Of a stretch of 64,000 nucleotides of DNA, positions 54,313 through 64,000 are shown one piece after another; position 1 is the stretch's first letter; every line of letters starts with the position of its first letter. A program made the position numbers and the translations under genes. The DNA is from Tenacibaculum pacificus (GTDB lineage: Bacteria > Bacteroidota > Bacteroidia > Flavobacteriales > Flavobacteriaceae): assembly GCF_027941775.1 (NCBI RefSeq), contig NZ_CP115917.1, positions 95,001-159,000 of the forward strand, in the 5' to 3' direction. The notes below the pieces were generated by a model that was not told where the DNA came from, searched no databases, and worked only from the letters and a program-made list of their open reading frames with translations.

Positions 54313-55572
54313 TTGAAAAAATATATTCTTTTATTATTAGCTTTTTCTCTGTTTTTTTCTTGTAAAAAAGAAGATGAAAAAAAGGTGAAACTTCCTGTTA
54401 AAATATTAAAACCAAAATCAGTTTATGCCTATGGTTTTAATTTAGATAATTTTAAAATAATTAATGATACTATAAAAAAAGGAGAAAGTTTTGGTGTTAT
54501 TTTAGATAGACATCATGTTATGTATCCTAAAATAAATCAAATAGCAACAACTATTAAAGATACTTTTGATGTTAGACGTATCCGTTCAGGTAAAAAATAT
54601 ACAGTTCTTACTTCAAAAGATTCTTTAGAAAAAGCACGTGTTTTTATTTATAAACATAATAAAGTAGATGCAACAATTATAAACTTTAATGATTCTATCA
54701 TATCAGCTTATAAGGTTCAGAAAAAAATAACAACGATTGAAAAAGAAGTTACAGGTGAAATTTTATCAAACTTATCAGTAACAATGGATAGTTTAGGTTT
54801 AAAATCAACTTTAACAAACAAAGTTGCAGATATTTATGCTTGGACACTCGATTTTTATAGCTTACAAAAAGGAGATAGTTTTAAATTAATTTATGATGAA
54901 AAATTTATTAACGACACTACTTTTGTTGGTTATGGAGCTATAAAAGCAGCTGTTTTTAATCATAAAGGAGAAGATTTATATGCTTATAAGTTTGTTGGAG
55001 ATTCTATTACTAAAATTCCTGAATTTTATAATGAAAAAGGAGATATGCTTCGTAGAGCATTTTTAAAATCACCTATTAAATTTCAATATAGAATATCATC
55101 ACGTTATAATTTAAGAAGAAAAATTGCCCTTTATGGAAGAGTTCGTCCGCATAAAGGAACCGATTTTGCTGCAAAATATGGTACCCCAATAATGACAACC
55201 GCAAGCGGAACTGTTGTTGCTTCTGCAAGACGAGGTGGAAATGGAAATTATGTGAAAGTTCAGCATAATACTACTTATACAACACAGTATTTACATATGA
55301 AAAAAAGAAAGGTAAAAGTAGGTGATTATGTAAAACAAGGTGACATAATAGGTTGGGTAGGTATGACAGGAAATACCAGTGGACCTCATGTTTGTTATCG
55401 TTTCTGGAAAAATGGTAAACAAGTAGATCCGTTTAAACAAAAATTACCTACAGCTGAACCTTTAGACCCTAAAATTAAACCAAAATATTTTGAGTTTATA
55501 AAGCCATTAAAAAGAAAATTAGATGTCATAACTTTATCTGAAAAAGATACAGTTTATAATTCTTCCAATTAA
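54313..55572 (+). CDS. M23 peptidoglycan endopeptidase lipoprotein
   Basis: 419 residues, TTG start at 54313 (after the promoter and directly before the signal). The lipoprotein signal ends LFFSCKKEDEKK: Lys and acidic residues after Cys fit the surface-export signal. An N-terminal about 250-residue part precedes an LytM/M23 domain with zinc ligands in PHKGTDFAAKYGTP and YLHMKKRKVKVGDYV and HVCYRFW. It cuts peptidoglycan cross-links. pgi follows 22 nt later. Confidence 0.88.
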   Translation: MKKYILLLLAFSLFFSCKKEDEKKVKLPVKILKPKSVYAYGFNLDNFKIINDTIKKGESFGVILDRHHVMYPKINQIATTIKDTFDVRRIRSGKKYTVLTSKDSLEKARVFIYKHNKVDATIINFNDSIISAYKVQKKITTIEKEVTGEILSNLSVTMDSLGLKSTLTNKVADIYAWTLDFYSLQKGDSFKLIYDEKFINDTTFVGYGAIKAAVFNHKGEDLYAYKFVGDSITKIPEFYNEKGDMLRRAFLKSPIKFQYRISSRYNLRRKIALYGRVRPHKGTDFAAKYGTPIMTTASGTVVASARRGGNGNYVKVQHNTTYTTQYLHMKKRKVKVGDYVKQGDIIGWVGMTGNTSGPHVCYRFWKNGKQVDPFKQKLPTAEPLDPKIKPKYFEFIKPLKRKLDVITLSEKDTVYNSSN

Positions 55573-55594
55573 AAAAATTAGCTACACATTAATT

Positions 55595-57163
55595 ATGCCT
55601 TTACAAAACATTAATCCGACTCAAACCGAAGCTTGGAGTAAATTAACAAATCATTTTAATGAAGCTAAACTGTATGAATTTAAAGAACTTTTTCTTAAAG
55701 ATAAAAATAGAAAAGAACGATTTTCTATTTCTTTAGATGAATTAGTTGTTGATTATTCTAAAAATCATATAACTCAAGAAACAATTGATTTATTGATTTC
55801 TTTAGCAGAAGAATCAAAATTAAAAGATGCTATTGATAAATATTTTTCAGGAGACAAAATTAATGTAACTGAAGAAAGATCTGTATTACATACAGCTTTA
55901 AGGAGTAATTCCACTACAGCTGTTTTAGTTGATGGAGAAAATATAAAACCGAAGATACAAGCTACACTAAGAAAAATGGAAAACTTTAGTAATAAGGTTA
56001 TTTCTGGTCAATGGAAAGGGTATACGGGAAAAGCAATTACTGATATTGTTAATATAGGTGTAGGAGGGTCTGATTTAGGACCGAGTATGGTGGTAGAAGG
56101 GTTACAGTTTTATCGAAATAAACTAAACTCACACTTTGTTTCAAATGTAGATGGAGATCATGTGTTTGAAGTTTTAAAAAAACTTAATCCAGAAACTACT
56201 TTATTTGTAATTGTCTCAAAATCTTTTATGACTGATGAAACTATTACAAATTCAAATACTATTAGAAACTGGTTTTTAAAATCGGGAAGAGTTACTGATG
56301 TATCTAAACATTTTGTAGCGGTATCATCTAATATTGAAGAAGCAATAGATTTTGGAATTAATGAAGAGAATATTTTTCCAATGTGGGACTGGGTTGGAGG
56401 TAGATTTTCATTATGGTCAGCAGTAGGACTTTCTATTAGTTTATCTATCGGATATGATAATTTTAAAGAATTATTAAATGGAGCAGAAAAGATTGATGAG
56501 CATTTTAAAACTACTGATTTTGATAAAAATATCCCTGTAATATTAGCTTTATTGGGTATTTGGTCTAATAATTTTTTTAAATCAGAAACTGAAGTAATTT
56601 TACCTTATAGTCAATATTTATATAAATTACCAGCTTATTTGCAACAGGCAATTATGGAGAGTAATGGAAAAAGTGTTGATAGAAATGGTCAAGAAATTAG
56701 TTATCAAACAGGTGGTGTTATTTGGGGAGGTACTGGTACTGATATTCAACATGCTTTTATGCAGTTATTACATCAAGGAACAAAACGAATACCTGCAGAT
56801 TTTATCGGTTTTGAAGAATCTTTACATGGTTTAATAGATCAACATAAAAAATTAATGGCTAATTATTATGCTCAAATGGATGCCTTAGCTTATGGTAAGA
56901 CAAAACAAGAAATACATTTAGAGTTAAAAGTAGCAAATAAATTAGATAAAATAAATCAATTATTGCCTTATAAAATATTTGAGGGTAATCGACCAAGTAA
57001 TTCTCTTCTCTTTAAAAAATTAACGCCAAAATCGTTAGGAATGCTTATTGCAACCTATGAACATAAAATTTTTACACAAGGTGTTATTTGGAATATTTAT
57101 TCATATGATCAGTTTGGAGTAGAGTTAGGTAAAGAACTAGCAAAAAAAATGTTAATTAATTAG
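55595..57163 (+). CDS. pgi: glucose-6-phosphate isomerase
   Basis: 522 residues. It interconverts glucose-6-phosphate and fructose-6-phosphate. Signature segments: NIGVGGSDLGPSMVVEGL, VSKSFMTDETITNS, the PGI signature WVGGRFSLWSAVGLSI, catalytic Glu/His area GTDIQHAFMQLLHQGTKRIPADFIGFEE, and C-terminal Lys in YEHKIFTQGVIWNIYSYDQFGVELGK. Complete and normal length. Confidence 0.95.
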   Translation: MPLQNINPTQTEAWSKLTNHFNEAKLYEFKELFLKDKNRKERFSISLDELVVDYSKNHITQETIDLLISLAEESKLKDAIDKYFSGDKINVTEERSVLHTALRSNSTTAVLVDGENIKPKIQATLRKMENFSNKVISGQWKGYTGKAITDIVNIGVGGSDLGPSMVVEGLQFYRNKLNSHFVSNVDGDHVFEVLKKLNPETTLFVIVSKSFMTDETITNSNTIRNWFLKSGRVTDVSKHFVAVSSNIEEAIDFGINEENIFPMWDWVGGRFSLWSAVGLSISLSIGYDNFKELLNGAEKIDEHFKTTDFDKNIPVILALLGIWSNNFFKSETEVILPYSQYLYKLPAYLQQAIMESNGKSVDRNGQEISYQTGGVIWGGTGTDIQHAFMQLLHQGTKRIPADFIGFEESLHGLIDQHKKLMANYYAQMDALAYGKTKQEIHLELKVANKLDKINQLLPYKIFEGNRPSNSLLFKKLTPKSLGMLIATYEHKIFTQGVIWNIYSYDQFGVELGKELAKKMLIN

Positions 57164-57301
57164 ATAAAATATTTTTTAAAAAACAGATTTATTTCTTTTT
57201 TTTAGTTAAGTCATTGTTAAAAAAGTTAACACTAAGTTAATATTTATAAAGTGTAAAAGGAACACCTTTGTACTTGCATTTAATAACAATTTAGATTTAA
57301 A

Positions 57302-60029
57302 ATGAAGAAAATTAAAAATGTTTTATTAGTGGTAATGTTCTTTGTAGCAGCTACAGTTTTAGGACAAACAAAACTTACTGGAAAAGTAATTGACGAAACA
57401 GGTGAACCATTACCTGGAGCTAGTGTTGTAGTTAAAAAAACTACAAACGGAACTGCAACTGATTTTGACGGGAAATTTCAGTTAAATACAAAATCAAATT
57501 CAGGTGTTATTATTGTGTCTTTTATAGGATATGTTAATAAAGAATTGGCTTACACGGCTTCAAAAAGTAATGTAGGAACTATTCAATTAGCTCCTTCAAA
57601 TGTTTTAGATGAAATTGTAATTATTGGTAAAGGAGTTATTGACTTAGCTGGAGGTAGAAAAACACCAGTTGCAGTTTCTACAATTAAAGCTGCTGAGATT
57701 CAAAAAAAGATAGGAACTCAAGATATTACGATGACTTTAGTGAATACACCTTCTGTATATGTTGCTGGACAAACTGGAGGTTTTGGAGATTCAAGAATTG
57801 CGGTAAGAGGTTTTGGACAAGATAATACTGCATACTTATTAAATGGACAACCAATTAATGGTATGGAAGATGGTAAAATGTATTGGTCGAATTGGTCAGG
57901 AATTAACGATATTGCAGAAGCAGTACAGATTCAAAGAGGTTTAGGAGCTTCTAAATTAGCTATTTCTTCTGTTGGAGGTACAACAAATTTTGTTATTAAA
58001 ACAACAGGTAAAAAAGAAGGTGGTTATGTTTCTGGTGCAATTGCAAATAATCAGTACTATAAAACTACAGCTTTTTATAATTCAGGAGTAAATGATAAAG
58101 GGTTTGCAGCTTCAGTAATGTTATCTCATTGGCAAGGTGATGGTTATATGGATGGAAATAAAGGAGAAGGACAAACTTATTTTATTTCTTTTGGATACAA
58201 ACCAAATGAAAAACATAATTTCAACTTCTTATTAACAGGAGCTCCACAACAACATGATCAAGCTTTCAGTGAAAAAATTGAAACATATTTAGAAAAAGGT
58301 ACAAGATATAATAGTAATTGGGGTACTTATAAAGGAGAATATAAAACTGAAAGAAGAAATTTTTATCATAAACCTATTGCTAATATTAACTGGGATTTTA
58401 ATATTAATGAAACATCAAACTTATCTACAGTACTTTATGCTTCTTGGGGACGTGGTGGTGGAACAGGAGGTAGAGGTAAGAAAATAAAAACTGATTCTGG
58501 AAATGTTGATTATGACGCTATTTATGCTAAAAATGCAACAGCTTTAAATGGAGCAGGAGGACTTTATGCTGCCGGAAATGGTTATGCTACCAGAGCTAGT
58601 ATGAATATGCATGATTGGTATGGTATGGTATCTAATTTTGAAAAAGAACTTTCAGATAACTTAACATTCAATTTTGGAGTAGATTTAAGAACTTACCACG
58701 GAAAACACTATAGAACTATTGCCGATTTTCAATGGTTTAAAATCTTGGCAAGAAAATATTCAATTATTAGACCATACAATAGAAGGACATCCTAAAGTGG
58801 GGTCTTACGGAGATTATAAAAATGTAATAGTTACAGAATCTTATGCTGTAAATCCTTACAAAGCTTTATTTAATTCTTATGATAAAAAACAAAGAATGGC
58901 TTGGGATTACGATGAAACTATTTCATATATGGGAGCATTTACTCAATTAGAATACGCAACAGATAAATTTTCTGCATTTTTTCAAGGAGCAATTTCTAAT
59001 CAATATCACGACAGAACAGATTACTATCAGTATGCTGATCAATCATTAGTTGATGGAACTTCTCCACAAGCTACAGGTGATTTACCAAGTAACATAACAA
59101 CTGATGGTACAAAAGCTGAAAGTGTCGAAAATTTAGGGTACAACGTAAAAGGTGGATTAAGTTACACAATTAATGATGCAAATAAAGTATACGTAAACTC
59201 AGGATATTATTCAAGACAACCATATCATGATAATATTTATTTAAATTATTCAAATTACGTAAACTCTGCAACAGAAAATGAAAAAATATTAGGTATCGAA
59301 GCAGGTTATGCATATAGTTCTTCTAATTTTTCAGCAAATTTTAACTTATATAGAACTTCATGGAAAGATAGAGTAACTTCTGCAAGTAAAATTGTTGAAG
59401 ATGTTTTACAACTTACAACAAATTATGGAGTAGAACAATTACATCAAGGGGTTGAAGTTGATTTTACATATAAGCCAATTGAAGATTTAAAAGTTAAAGG
59501 ATTCGGTTCTTATGGAGATTGGAGATATAAAGGAAAAGGATTGACACAGGTTGTTGATGAGGATCAAAATTTAATTGATACAGGAGAGGTTGATTATGAT
59601 GGAGGAGAAGTAGGCGATGCTGCTCAAACAACTCTTGGATTAGGTTTAGATTATAGAATCACTGAAAATTTATCAGTTGATACTGATTACCGTTATTATG
59701 ATAGATTGTATGCTAATGTAGGAGCTCAAAAAGAAAACTTACAATTACCTTCTTATGGTTTACTTGATTTAGGTATATCTTATCATTTACCTTTAGCAAC
59801 CGAAACTCAAAGTATTGATTTTCGTTTTAATGTAAATAATGTTTTAGATACAGAATACCTTTCTGAATTACAGTCAAGTATTAAGGCAGATGATTTGATT
59901 GATTCAGATGATGCTTCTAAAGGAACTTATAGATCAAATAACATGTTACATAACGGAATTGCTACAGCAAATAAAGGTTTCTTCGGATATGGTACAACTT
60001 GGAACTTTAGTCTTAAATATAATTTCTAA
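57302..60029 (+). CDS. SusC-like TonB-dependent receptor, frame-broken
   Basis: Signal peptide (to LGQ), CarboxypepD_reg-like domain (TKLTGKVIDETGEPLPGASVVV), plug with PVAVSTIKAAEIQKKIG and AVRGFGQDNTAYLLNGQPING, and a large barrel ending WNFSLKYNF. One extra A in an A-run near 58740 splits the frame: removing it restores DFQWFKSWQENIQLLDHTIEG. Intact length is about 908 residues. No SusD-type lipoprotein follows, so a glycan role is not supported and the substrate is open. Confidence 0.86.
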
Positions 60030-60071
60030 TAATTAGTTTTTTATTAAATATTATTAGATAATAAAATTTTT

Positions 60072-60101
60072 AAAACCACCTCAATTGAGGTGGTTTTTTT
60101 A
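60072..60101 (+). terminator. terminator after the TonB receptor
   Basis: AAAACCACCTCAATTGAGG starts a perfect 26-nt palindrome (60072-60097) followed by T-run. Confidence 0.88.
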
Positions 60102-60152
60102 TGCATAAAATTCACTAAATTTGTCATCAACAAAAACTAACACAAACACATC

Positions 60153-60563
60153 ATGATTAAAACATTACACTCTTATTGGGCATATATAGTCGTAGCCGTA
60201 TTGGTTTTTACGGTAATAAATGCAATTGTAGGATTAGTTCAGAAAAAAGAATTTACACACAAAGAGTTTCGTTTAGGCTTATTTAGTTTAATAACAACTC
60301 ATATTCAATTATTACTAGGTTTTTTAGTATACTTTGTTGGAGGTTTTCAAAAAGGATTAGGAGATATGAAAGATTCTAGCGTAAGATTACTTGCTTTAGA
60401 GCATCCATTAATGATGATTATTGCTATTGTATTAATCACCATCGGATGGTCAAAACATAAGAAACAAGTAAAAAGTGAAACCAAATTTAAAACCTTTGCT
60501 ATTTTTTACGGAGCAGCATTAGTACTAATATTATCAAGAATTCCTTGGAGCAATTGGTTTTAA
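60153..60563 (+). CDS. four-helix membrane protein, unknown function
   Basis: 136 residues with four hydrophobic helices (about 8-28, 45-65, 82-100 and 113-131). Membrane His residues (LITTHIQLLLGF, ALEHPLMMI) could bind heme, resembling small cytochrome b-like proteins, but no diagnostic motif is certain. It is followed by its own terminator. Confidence 0.7.
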   Translation: MIKTLHSYWAYIVVAVLVFTVINAIVGLVQKKEFTHKEFRLGLFSLITTHIQLLLGFLVYFVGGFQKGLGDMKDSSVRLLALEHPLMMIIAIVLITIGWSKHKKQVKSETKFKTFAIFYGAALVLILSRIPWSNWF

Positions 60564-60576
60564 TTGAAAAATATAC

Positions 60577-60598
60577 TCCCGCTATCGCGGGATTTTTT
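60577..60598 (+). terminator. terminator after the four-helix protein gene
   Basis: TCCCGC and GCGGGA stem with TATC loop and six T. Confidence 0.85.
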
Positions 60599-60624
60599 AT
60601 TTTTGCAAACATTAAATTATAATA

Positions 60625-61354
60625 ATGAAGCTTTTAAGTTATATCATCTCATCTATATTTGCGGTAGTTTTCTTTTCACTACTATTAATATTTCATCCTA
60701 TACAATGGTTAGGACTGAAATTTTTTGGTCAAAAAGGACATCAGAATGTTGTAAATATTATGAATTGGTTTTTAATTCAATCATTATTAATTTTAGGAGT
60801 TCGTGTTCAAGTAGAGAACGAGCAAAATTTACCAGAAAATACTAGTTTAATATTTGTATCAAATCATCAAAGTACTTTTGATATATCTCCTATTATTTGG
60901 CATTTTAGAAAATACAATCCTAAATTTGTATCTAAAAAAGAATTAGGAAAAGGTATCCCAAGTATTTCATTCAACTTAAGACACGGAGGAGCTGCTTTAA
61001 TTGATAGAAAAGATGCAAGACAAGCATTAACTGAATTGGCTAGTTTTTCAAAAAGAATAGAAAAAAATAATTGGTCTGCTGCTATTTTTCCTGAAGGAAC
61101 AAGAAGTAAAACAGGAGTGCCAAAATCATTTTCACCAAATGGTTTAAAAATGATTACAAAATACAATCCTGAAGCATATGTTGTTCCGTTAACAATTAAC
61201 AATTCAATGGAAAGTATTTAAATACGGGAAATTCCCATTAGGATTAGGAAGTCCTATAAAAATTATAACACACAAGCCAATAAAAGTAGATAGTTTACCG
61301 TTTAATGAGTTGATAGCTAGTGTGGAAAGTACTATTAAAGAATCAATTTTATAA
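60625..61354 (+). CDS. plsC: 1-acyl-sn-glycerol-3-phosphate acyltransferase, frame-broken
   Basis: It adds the second acyl chain to make phosphatidic acid. One N-terminal membrane helix, then motif NHQSTFD (NHX4D family) near 86 and FPEGTRSKTG near 157. An extra A near 61206 (TCAATGG for TCATGG) breaks the frame. Removing it extends the protein through SWKVFKYGKFPLGLGSPI to the stop at 61352. Intact length about 242 residues. A TATTTTTG -7 lies at 60598-60605. The desaturase gene follows 27 nt later. Confidence 0.9.
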
Positions 61355-61381
61355 TCACTTATAAAATATAATTATATATTT

Positions 61382-62362
61382 ATGTCAATACAAAATATCC
61401 GAAAGGAAGTTATGAAAACGCTCGAAAAGAACATCGATATTTTCGTAGATAAGTTTTTAATCCCTGCTGAAAAAATTTGGCAACCAACTGATTTTTTACC
61501 AAATTCACAACAAGATACTTTTATTTCTGAAGTAGAAGAAATCAGAGAATTATCAAAAGAATTAGATGATGATTTTTGGGTTGTATTAGTAGGAGATACT
61601 ATTACTGAAGAAGCTTTACCAACTTATGAATCTTGGTTATTAGATTTAGACGGAGTTACACAACACCCTGACAATGGCTGGGCAAAATGGATTCGTGCTT
61701 GGACGGCAGAAGAAAATCGTCATGGAGATGTTTTAAATAAATATTTATATCTTTCAGGAAGAGTAAATATGCGTGAGGTAGAAATTACAACACAACATTT
61801 AATTACTGATGGATTTGATATTGGTACAGCTAGTGACCCATATAAAAACTTTGTATATACAAGTTTTCAAGAATTAGCAACTTATATTTCACACTTAAAT
61901 GTTGCTAAAATAGCAAAGAAACACGGGCATAAATCTTTAGCAAAAATGTCTAGAATTATTGCTGGAGATGAAATGCGTCATCATTTAGCATATACCGAGT
62001 TTGTAAAACAAATTTTTGCTATTGACCCTAGTGAGATGATGTTAGCTTTTCAACACATGATGAAACATAAAATTGTAATGCCTGCATATCATTTAAGACA
62101 TTCTTTTGAAGCAAAAGGAAGTTTATTTGATGATTTTTCGACAGTAGCGCAAAGAGTAGGTGTATATACTGGTTTTGATTATGTAGATATTCTTAAGAAA
62201 TTAAACGAAGCTTGGGAAATCGATAAAATTACAGGTTTAACACCTGAAGCAGAAAAAGCTCGTGATTATTTAATGAAATTACCAGCTAGAATGTATCGAA
62301 TTACAGAACGTATTACAGTTCCTGATACAAAGTTCGAATTTAAATGGATGATTCCAGCATAA
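61382..62362 (+). CDS. acyl-ACP desaturase (ferritin-like di-iron)
   Basis: 326 residues from the ATG at 61382. Di-iron ligands are in WTAEENRHGDVL (EENRH) and AGDEMRHHLAYTEF (DEMRH), each an E/DxxRH motif, with Glu in TSFQELATYISH. It introduces a double bond into acyl-ACP, affecting membrane fluidity. Its position next to plsC fits phospholipid synthesis. A terminator follows. Confidence 0.93.
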   Translation: MSIQNIRKEVMKTLEKNIDIFVDKFLIPAEKIWQPTDFLPNSQQDTFISEVEEIRELSKELDDDFWVVLVGDTITEEALPTYESWLLDLDGVTQHPDNGWAKWIRAWTAEENRHGDVLNKYLYLSGRVNMREVEITTQHLITDGFDIGTASDPYKNFVYTSFQELATYISHLNVAKIAKKHGHKSLAKMSRIIAGDEMRHHLAYTEFVKQIFAIDPSEMMLAFQHMMKHKIVMPAYHLRHSFEAKGSLFDDFSTVAQRVGVYTGFDYVDILKKLNEAWEIDKITGLTPEAEKARDYLMKLPARMYRITERITVPDTKFEFKWMIPA

Positions 62363-62375
62363 ATAAAAAACAATT

Positions 62376-62403
62376 AAAAAAGCAACCTTAGGGTTGCTTT
62401 TTT
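62376..62403. terminator. terminator between desaturase and omega-amidase genes
   Basis: AAAAAAGCAACC and GGTTGCTTTTTT form a stem with a short loop. The stem is symmetrical enough to end both converging transcripts. Confidence 0.88.
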
Positions 62404-62411
62404 ATTAAAAA

Positions 62412-63196
62412 TTAGTTAAAAACAATAGTATCTTTATCATTTAAAAATCCAAATTTACTACGGATTTTATTTTGTTCTTCTTTATTTAATTCGATGTGTA
62501 AAGATATTTCTTTACTGTTATTATTTTTATCGATACAGTTTCCAAGCATATCATAACAAACAGAATTTCCATTATATTCATGTCCATTGGCATCAATTCC
62601 AATTCTATTTACACCAATTGTAAAACTTATATTTTCAATTGCACGAGCTTTTAATAAAGTATCCCAAGCGTCAATTCTTGAAGTTGGCCAACTTGCTACG
62701 TATAGTAATAAATCGTAATTTTCGGTGTTTCTTGCCCATGCAGGAAAACGCAAATCATAACAAATTAACAGACAAATTTTCCAATCTTTGTAATTAACAA
62801 TATTTTTTTTAGTTCCAGCGGTAAATATTTTCTGCTCGCCAGCAAGGGTAAATAAGTGTTTTTTATCATAAAAATCAATCTTACCTGAAGGATGTACAAA
62901 TAATAATCTGTTAAAATAAAGTTCATTTTCTTTGATAATAATACTTCCTGTAATGGCGCATTTTTTTCTTTTGATATTTTTTGCATCCAAATAATGGTAT
63001 CACCATTCATGGTTTCAGCTAATGAATTTGGATTCATAGTAAAACCAGTTGTAAACATTTCAGGCAAAATAATTAGGTCTATATCCGAAGAAAGTTTATT
63101 TATTTTTTCTTGAAAATTTTTTCTGTTTTCTTTCGGATTTTCCCATACAATATCAGATTGTACAAGTACTGTTTTAAGTTTATTATGAGTATGCAT
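62412..63196 (-). CDS. nitrilase-family omega-amidase, frame-broken
   Basis: A carbon-nitrogen hydrolase with the E-K-C triad: Glu in LIILPEMFTTGF, Lys in YDKKHLFTLAGE, Cys in CLLICYDLRFP. One A is missing in an A-run near 62970; restoring it joins MQKISKEKN to CAITGSIIIKENELYF. Intact length is about 261 residues. The close pattern fits omega-amidase (2-oxoglutaramate or 2-oxosuccinamate hydrolysis) of the methionine salvage area, but the exact substrate is inferred. Confidence 0.86.
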
Positions 63197-63272
63197 TATT
63201 CAAAAAATGAAGTGGTTATTCTTATCAAAAATAAGATAAAATTTGTACTTTGGGTTGATTAAAAAAAAAGCT

Positions 63273-64000
63273 ATGAATTCGTTTATTTCTGAAACTTTAA
63301 ACACAATTTTAGAAACCACTAAATCATTTGAAGATGTTGTATTTATTCTTCCATCTCAAAGAGCAGGAGTGTTTGTAAAACAAACATTTAAAGATAAAAT
63401 TTTTGCAGGTTTTTTGCCTGAAGTCATTAATATTGGCGATTTAGTTGAAGATATTTCTGAAATTACCAAAGTAGATTCTGTGCAATTATTATTTCATTTT
63501 TATACAATTTATAAAGATGTAGAAGAAAATCCGGTTTCTTTTGATATATTTTCTACATGGGCTTTTACGGTTTTAACTGATTTTAATGAGATTGACCAAC
63601 ATTTAATTGATCCGACTAAAATTTTCGTGTATTTACGAGATATTCATCGATTAGAAAAATGGTCAGTAAAGGGAGAGTTTAAAGAAACCGAATTGATAAA
63701 AGATCATTTTTCTTTTATAGAAAGATTAGAGAAATTTTACACAGTTTTTTATAAGTTTTTACTTGAAAATGAAATTGGTTATCAAGGTGTTTTATATCGA
63801 GAAGCAACCAAAAAAGTAACGAGTTTTCTTAAGAAAAATGAACATAAAAAATATTTTTTCATCGGATTTAATGCCTTAAATACTGCCGAAGAATTTTTAT
63901 TTAAAGCTTTTTTATCCGAAGGAAATAGCAAAGTATATTGGGATGTGGATAAATCATTTTATCAAACAAATCATCAAGCTGGTAGTTTTCTTAGAAAATA
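63273..64000 (+). CDS. PD-(D/E)XK nuclease family protein (AddB-like), 5' part
   Basis: An open frame from the ATG at 63273 to the right edge (over 240 residues). Reads MNSFISETLNTILETTKSF, then VVFILPSQRAGVFVKQTFK, LPEVINIGDLVED, FIGFNALNTAEEFLFKAFL and KVYWDVDKSFY. These match the N-terminal AddB-type helicase-like part found in flavobacteria, which in full ends in a PD-(D/E)XK nuclease. The nuclease motif is beyond the window, so the call rests on the N-terminal pattern. Confidence 0.75.
   Translation, partial: MNSFISETLNTILETTKSFEDVVFILPSQRAGVFVKQTFKDKIFAGFLPEVINIGDLVEDISEITKVDSVQLLFHFYTIYKDVEENPVSFDIFSTWAFTVLTDFNEIDQHLIDPTKIFVYLRDIHRLEKWSVKGEFKETELIKDHFSFIERLEKFYTVFYKFLLENEIGYQGVLYREATKKVTSFLKKNEHKKYFFIGFNALNTAEEFLFKAFLSEGNSKVYWDVDKSFYQTNHQAGSFLRK

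Noticed and set aside
57302..60029. SusCD-type glycan utilisation locus
   Set aside because: No SusD-like lipoprotein, glycoside hydrolase or sulfatase accompanies the receptor.
60564..60845. 93-codon ORF starting before plsC
   Set aside because: It is out of frame with plsC, overlaps a terminator at its start and has no recognisable domain.

Overview
The window is a 64 kb piece of a low-GC (roughly 30%), marine-type Flavobacteriaceae chromosome. Tenacibaculum/Polaribacter-like is the closest guess from gene content and order, but this was not tested by search. Supporting signs are the gliding genes gldE and gldD behind mutY and ssb, promoters with the Bacteroidota -7 element TAnnTTTG, ribosomal protein L21 with a lineage-specific tail, many TTG/GTG starts, SusC-style TonB receptors and Bacteroidota-only DUF families.

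Layout. 1-535: 3' end of 23S rRNA, 5S rRNA and a terminator. 563-7146 (minus): a molybdenum-cofactor operon (moaA, moeA, moaC, a MobB-like/MobA fusion) with proC inside it and a membrane-anchored MutS-type ATPase at its head. 7222-13389: uvrC, a patatin-Omp85 outer-membrane lipase, RNase G, a 29-residue basic protein and HU. 13523-16895: mutY, ssb, gldE, gldD. 17082-23193: heme A synthase, a Cys-rich HMA lipoprotein, an EamA transporter and a paired M16 peptidase operon. 23401-28389: rplU-rpmA, a LytTR/LytS-like two-component pair and trhO. 28617-33971: asd, an HD phosphohydrolase, a crotonase, an NtrY-like kinase and holB. 34045-36545: the feoA-feoB iron(II) operon. 36639-41180: mixed housekeeping genes (upp, trmB, an alkyltransferase-like protein). 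41388-49508: an iron/Fe-S block: Mrp carrier, Nfu, ferredoxin, then flavodoxin + PepSY reductase diverging from a TonB receptor + DUF4374 lipoprotein. 49763-53340: aromatic amino-acid oxidation (hmgA, hppD, tdo). 53445-64000: envelope and lipid genes, pgi, a SusC-like receptor, an omega-amidase and the start of an AddB-like nuclease.

The most interesting regulatory observation is one palindromic core (TAGAATNATTCTA and a one-mismatch extended version) that lies between the promoter elements of feoA and again between the divergent PepSY and TonB-receptor genes. I infer a Fur-like iron operator. The genes on both sides match the Xus xenosiderophore logic known from Bacteroides (receptor, DUF4374 surface lipoprotein, PepSY reductase). 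Here the reductase is co-transcribed with flavodoxin, which runs stop-to-stop into a ferredoxin gene.

A roughly 85-bp intergenic repeat with nested inverted repeats occurs five times, always beside gene ends. A pair of 18-bp direct repeats with a 21-bp period sits before the LytTR regulator and looks like its own binding site.

Caution on sequence quality: at least nine genes, including rpmA (L27), are broken by single-base indels, several of them in homopolymers. Each is restored by one base change per site. I read these as probable sequencing errors rather than real pseudogenes, and I give the full span of each such gene as one entry.
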